NCBI RefSeq assembly: GCF_003034845.1
Contig: NZ_PZKC01000007.1
Location: 1-64,000, forward strand
Origin: Pseudothauera lacus
GTDB lineage: Bacteria; Pseudomonadota; Gammaproteobacteria; Burkholderiales; Rhodocyclaceae
Direction: 5' to 3'
Length of the DNA stretch: 64,000 nt
Positions 61,789 through 64,000 of the stretch are shown here, in pieces; within the stretch, counting starts at the first letter, position 1; each line of letters starts with the position of its first letter. Made by a program: the position numbers and the translations under genes. A model generated the notes under the pieces. That model was not told the origin of the DNA. It ran no database searches and saw nothing but the letters and a program-made list of their open reading frames with translations.

Positions 61789-62780
61789 GCGCCTTCCAGC
61801 ACCGGCACGCCTCCCACTGCGAAAGCGGGGTGATGTCGGCCATCGTGCGCCACTACGGCCTGCCGCTCTCCGAGCCGATGGCCTTCGGCCTCGCCTCGGC
61901 GCTGTCCTTCGCCTGGCTGCCCTTCATCAAGCTCGGTGGCCTGCCGCTGGTGGCCTACCGCATGCCGCCGCGGGCCATCGTGCGCGGCCTGCAGAAGCCA
62001 CTCGGCCTGCGCATGCGCACCGAAACCTTCCGCACCCCGGCGCGCGGCGCAGCGCGGCTGGACGCCCTGCTCGACGAGGGCAAGGTCGTCGGCCTGCAGA
62101 CCTCGGTGTTCTGGCTGCCCTACTTCCCGCAGGACCTGCGCTTTCACTTCAACGCCCACAACGTGCTGGCCTACGGCCGCGACCCGGCGAGCGGCGACTA
62201 CCTGCTCTCCGACCCGGTGTTCGAGGAGCCGGTGCGCTGCGCCGCCGCCGATCTCGCCAGGGCCCGCTTCGCCCGCGGCGTACTCGCCCCCCGCGGCCTG
62301 CTCTACTACCCCGCAGGGCAGCCGCAGGAGCCCGACTGGGGCACGGTGATCCCCGCGGCGATCCGCAAGACCGTGCGCGTCATGCTGCGCACCCCGCTGC
62401 CCATCGTCGGCACCCGCGCCATGGAGCGTGTCGCCGCCGCCATCGAACGCCTGCCGGCCAGCGGCGACACCCGCCAGGGCCTGCTCTTCATCGGCCATCT
62501 GGTGCGCATGCAGGAGGAGATCGGCACCGGCGGCGGCGGCTTCCGCTTCATGTATGCGGCCTTCCTGCAGGAAGCCGCCGGCCTCGCGCAGCGTCCGGCG
62601 CTGGCCGAACTGGGCGACCGCCTGGTCGACATCGGCGACGGCTGGCGCGAGTTCGCCCTCGCCGCGGCGCGCATGATCCGTGGCCGCGACGCCTTTGCGC
62701 CAAGCGCGCTGGGCGCCCTGCTGCGCCGCCAGGCGGCGGACGAACGCGCCTTCTTCCAGGCCCTCGAACGGGCGCTGTGA
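61785..62780 (+). CDS. BtrH N-terminal domain protein (C39-like acyltransferase fold)
   Basis: 331 residues from ATG 61785. The N-terminal half matches the butirosin-type BtrH domain: HRHASHCESGVMSAIVRHYGLPLSE (Cys12), then LPYFPQDLRFHFNAHNVLAYG with the His, and LLSDPVFEEP with the Asp, a papain-like triad. The C-terminal half is helical (LGELGDRLVDIGDGWREFALAAARM). BtrH transfers an acyl chain from an ACP to an acceptor. Here it may move the KAS III product to an unknown acceptor. Overlaps the ABC ATPase by one or four bases. Confidence 0.85.
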   Translation: MSAFQHRHASHCESGVMSAIVRHYGLPLSEPMAFGLASALSFAWLPFIKLGGLPLVAYRMPPRAIVRGLQKPLGLRMRTETFRTPARGAARLDALLDEGKVVGLQTSVFWLPYFPQDLRFHFNAHNVLAYGRDPASGDYLLSDPVFEEPVRCAAADLARARFARGVLAPRGLLYYPAGQPQEPDWGTVIPAAIRKTVRVMLRTPLPIVGTRAMERVAAAIERLPASGDTRQGLLFIGHLVRMQEEIGTGGGGFRFMYAAFLQEAAGLAQRPALAELGDRLVDIGDGWREFALAAARMIRGRDAFAPSALGALLRRQAADERAFFQALERAL

Positions 62781-63703
62781 TGCTGCGCATCCGCGGCCTC
62801 GTCCATCACTACCCGCGGCAGCCGCAGCCGGCGCTGGCGGGCATCGACCTCGACGTGCCGGGCGAGGGCGTGTTCGGCCTGCTCGGCCCCAACGGTGCCG
62901 GCAAGACCACGCTGATCTCCATCCTCGCCGGCCTCCTCGACGCCGACGCCGGCGGCATCGACATCGACGGCGAGTCACTGGCTGCCTACCGCCGCCGCCA
63001 CCCCGCGGCAATCGCCCTGGTGCCGCAGGAGCACGCCTTCTACCCGATGCTGACGGTGACCGAGAACCTGCGCTTCTTCGCCGGCGTGCTCGGCCTCGGG
63101 CGGACAGAAGCACGCGCCCGGGTGGCCGCGGCAAGCGCCGCCACGCAGCTCGAAGGGGTGGCCGGACAGCGCGCGGAAACCCTCTCCGGTGGCCTGCGGC
63201 GGCGCCTCAACCTGGCCATCGGCCTGCTCGGCGCGCCACGCCTCCTGCTCCTCGACGAACCCACCGTGGGCGTCGACCCGCAGTCGCGCGCCTTCCTCCT
63301 CGACACCATCCGCGGCCTCGCCGGCGACGGTCGCACGGTGATCTACACCAGCCATTACATGGACGAGGTCGAGGCGCTGTGCTCCCGCGTGGCGATCATC
63401 GACCACGGCCGCGTACTCGCCGCCGACACCCTCGCCGGCCTGCTCCATGACGACGCCGGGCGCCTCGCCCTGCGCCTCGCGCAGCCGCTGCCCGCGGCAC
63501 TCGCCGCACGCCTGGCGGCGCAGCATCCGGCACTGCACACGCACGGCTGCGAGGTGCTGCTGCCCGCCCTGGAACCCGCCGCCCTCCCCGCCCTGCTCAC
63601 CGAACTGGCCGCCGCGGGCTGCCCGGCACAAGCCGTGGACTACGGCCGCCAGAACCTCGAAACCCTGTTCATGCGCCTCACCCGGCGCTCGCTGCGCGAC
63701 TGA
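62780..63703 (+). CDS. ABC transporter ATPase of the KAS III-BtrH cluster
   Basis: 307 residues from ATG 62780 (a GTG one codon earlier is possible). Walker [13 protein letters not shown], signature LSGGLRRRLNLAIGLL, Walker B LLLLDEPTVGVDP and the H-loop TSHYMDE are intact. The DrrA/NodI-like C-terminal extension (about residue 215 onward) is typical of exporters of hydrophobic products. It is coupled to the BtrH gene and followed by a permease gene two bases after its stop. Confidence 0.9.
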   Translation: MLRIRGLVHHYPRQPQPALAGIDLDVPGEGVFGLLGPNGAGKTTLISILAGLLDADAGGIDIDGESLAAYRRRHPAAIALVPQEHAFYPMLTVTENLRFFAGVLGLGRTEARARVAAASAATQLEGVAGQRAETLSGGLRRRLNLAIGLLGAPRLLLLDEPTVGVDPQSRAFLLDTIRGLAGDGRTVIYTSHYMDEVEALCSRVAIIDHGRVLAADTLAGLLHDDAGRLALRLAQPLPAALAARLAAQHPALHTHGCEVLLPALEPAALPALLTELAAAGCPAQAVDYGRQNLETLFMRLTRRSLRD

Positions 63704-63705
63704 CG

Positions 63706-64000
63706 ATGACCCGCCTGCTCGCCCTCTGGAGGAAGGAGACCATCGCCCTGCTGCGCGACCGCCATGGGCTGGCGGCGCTCTTCCTGATGCCGATGATCTT
63801 CATCCTGGTGATGTCGCTGGCGCTGCGCGACGCCTTCGACGTTGGCGCGGCCAGCGATCTCGGCTATGCCATCGTCGACCTCGACCACAGTGCCGCTTCG
63901 GCACGCTACGCCGAGGGCCTGCGCCGCCTGCTTACCTTCCGCGACACCGGCATGCTGGCCGACGAGGCCGCCGCCCGTGCCGCCCTCGCCGACGGCCGCA
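63706..64000 (+). CDS. ABC-2 type permease, 3'-truncated by window end
   Basis: About 98 residues visible from ATG 63706. WRKETIALLRDRHGLAALFLMPMIFILVMSLAL is the standard first helix of ABC-2 permeases, followed by the start of the large outer domain (GYAIVDLDHSAASARYAEGL). The partner of the ATPase just upstream. The gene runs off the window. Confidence 0.85.
   Translation, partial: MTRLLALWRKETIALLRDRHGLAALFLMPMIFILVMSLALRDAFDVGAASDLGYAIVDLDHSAASARYAEGLRRLLTFRDTGMLADEAAARAALADGR

Overview
The window is GC-rich, gene-dense bacterial chromosome. Its content points to a beta-proteobacterium of the Rhodocyclales (Thauera / Azoarcus / Aromatoleum type). Reasons: a complete aerobic phenylacetyl-CoA (paa) pathway with a stand-alone ring-opening aldehyde dehydrogenase, the oxygen-independent ubiquinone genes ubiU-ubiV-ubiT next to a second quinone gene (ubiB), a PEP-CTERM protein, a RibBA with a degenerate second half, and FNR-type sites at two metabolic promoters. 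This fits a facultative anaerobe that degrades aromatics. The genus is inferred from gene content; no 16S rRNA or marker tree was available.

Layout. 1-5.7 kb: unknown membrane proteins, a CAP-domain PEP-CTERM protein, ubiB and an arginase-family hydrolase. 5.8-18.1 kb: housekeeping block on the + strand: a sodium:solute symporter, ubiU-ubiV-ubiT, a VanZ-like protein, a [2Fe-2S] ferredoxin, an alpha/beta hydrolase, a glutathione S-transferase, cutA, dsbD, then ribE-ribBA-ribH-nusB. 18.1-23.5 kb: rhlE-type helicase, HU, an LTA-synthase-like sulfatase-fold protein and a hemerythrin. 23.6-42.1 kb: phenylacetate locus. A long minus-strand run reads paaG-H-I-K-A-B-C-D-E, a TetR regulator, a thiolase (paaJ/pcaF) and a Liv-type ABC transporter (livK, livH, a livM-livG fusion, livF). 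paaN (ring-opening dehydrogenase) and paaY read the other way. The 216-bp divergent region between paaG and paaN holds a TetR-type palindrome and a perfect FNR/ANR box.

42.1-57.4 kb is accessory DNA. It holds an MCP-like sensor coupled to a PAS-GGDEF-EAL protein, a lambda-repressor-type regulator with iterated upstream boxes, an MFS pump with a methyltransferase and a LysR regulator, and a 3'-end remnant of a second paaY. A visibly lower-GC defence cassette follows (about 50.1-54.9 kb): an ABC-three-component (ABC-3C) system plus a SIR2-like DUF4917 protein and an unknown partner. Beyond it lie an orphan RelB/DinJ-like antitoxin and a membrane-anchored Mrr-like nuclease.

57.4-64 kb: a lipoprotein serine hydrolase, then a tightly overlapping operon of a flavodoxin-like protein (DarA-annotated type), a KAS III-like synthase, a small conserved protein, a BtrH-domain protein, an ABC ATPase and an ABC permease cut by the window end. 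This looks like a small, undescribed acyl-transfer/export pathway. Two families of intergenic palindromic repeats are scattered through the window. I saw no rRNA, tRNA, CRISPR array, transposase or integrase.
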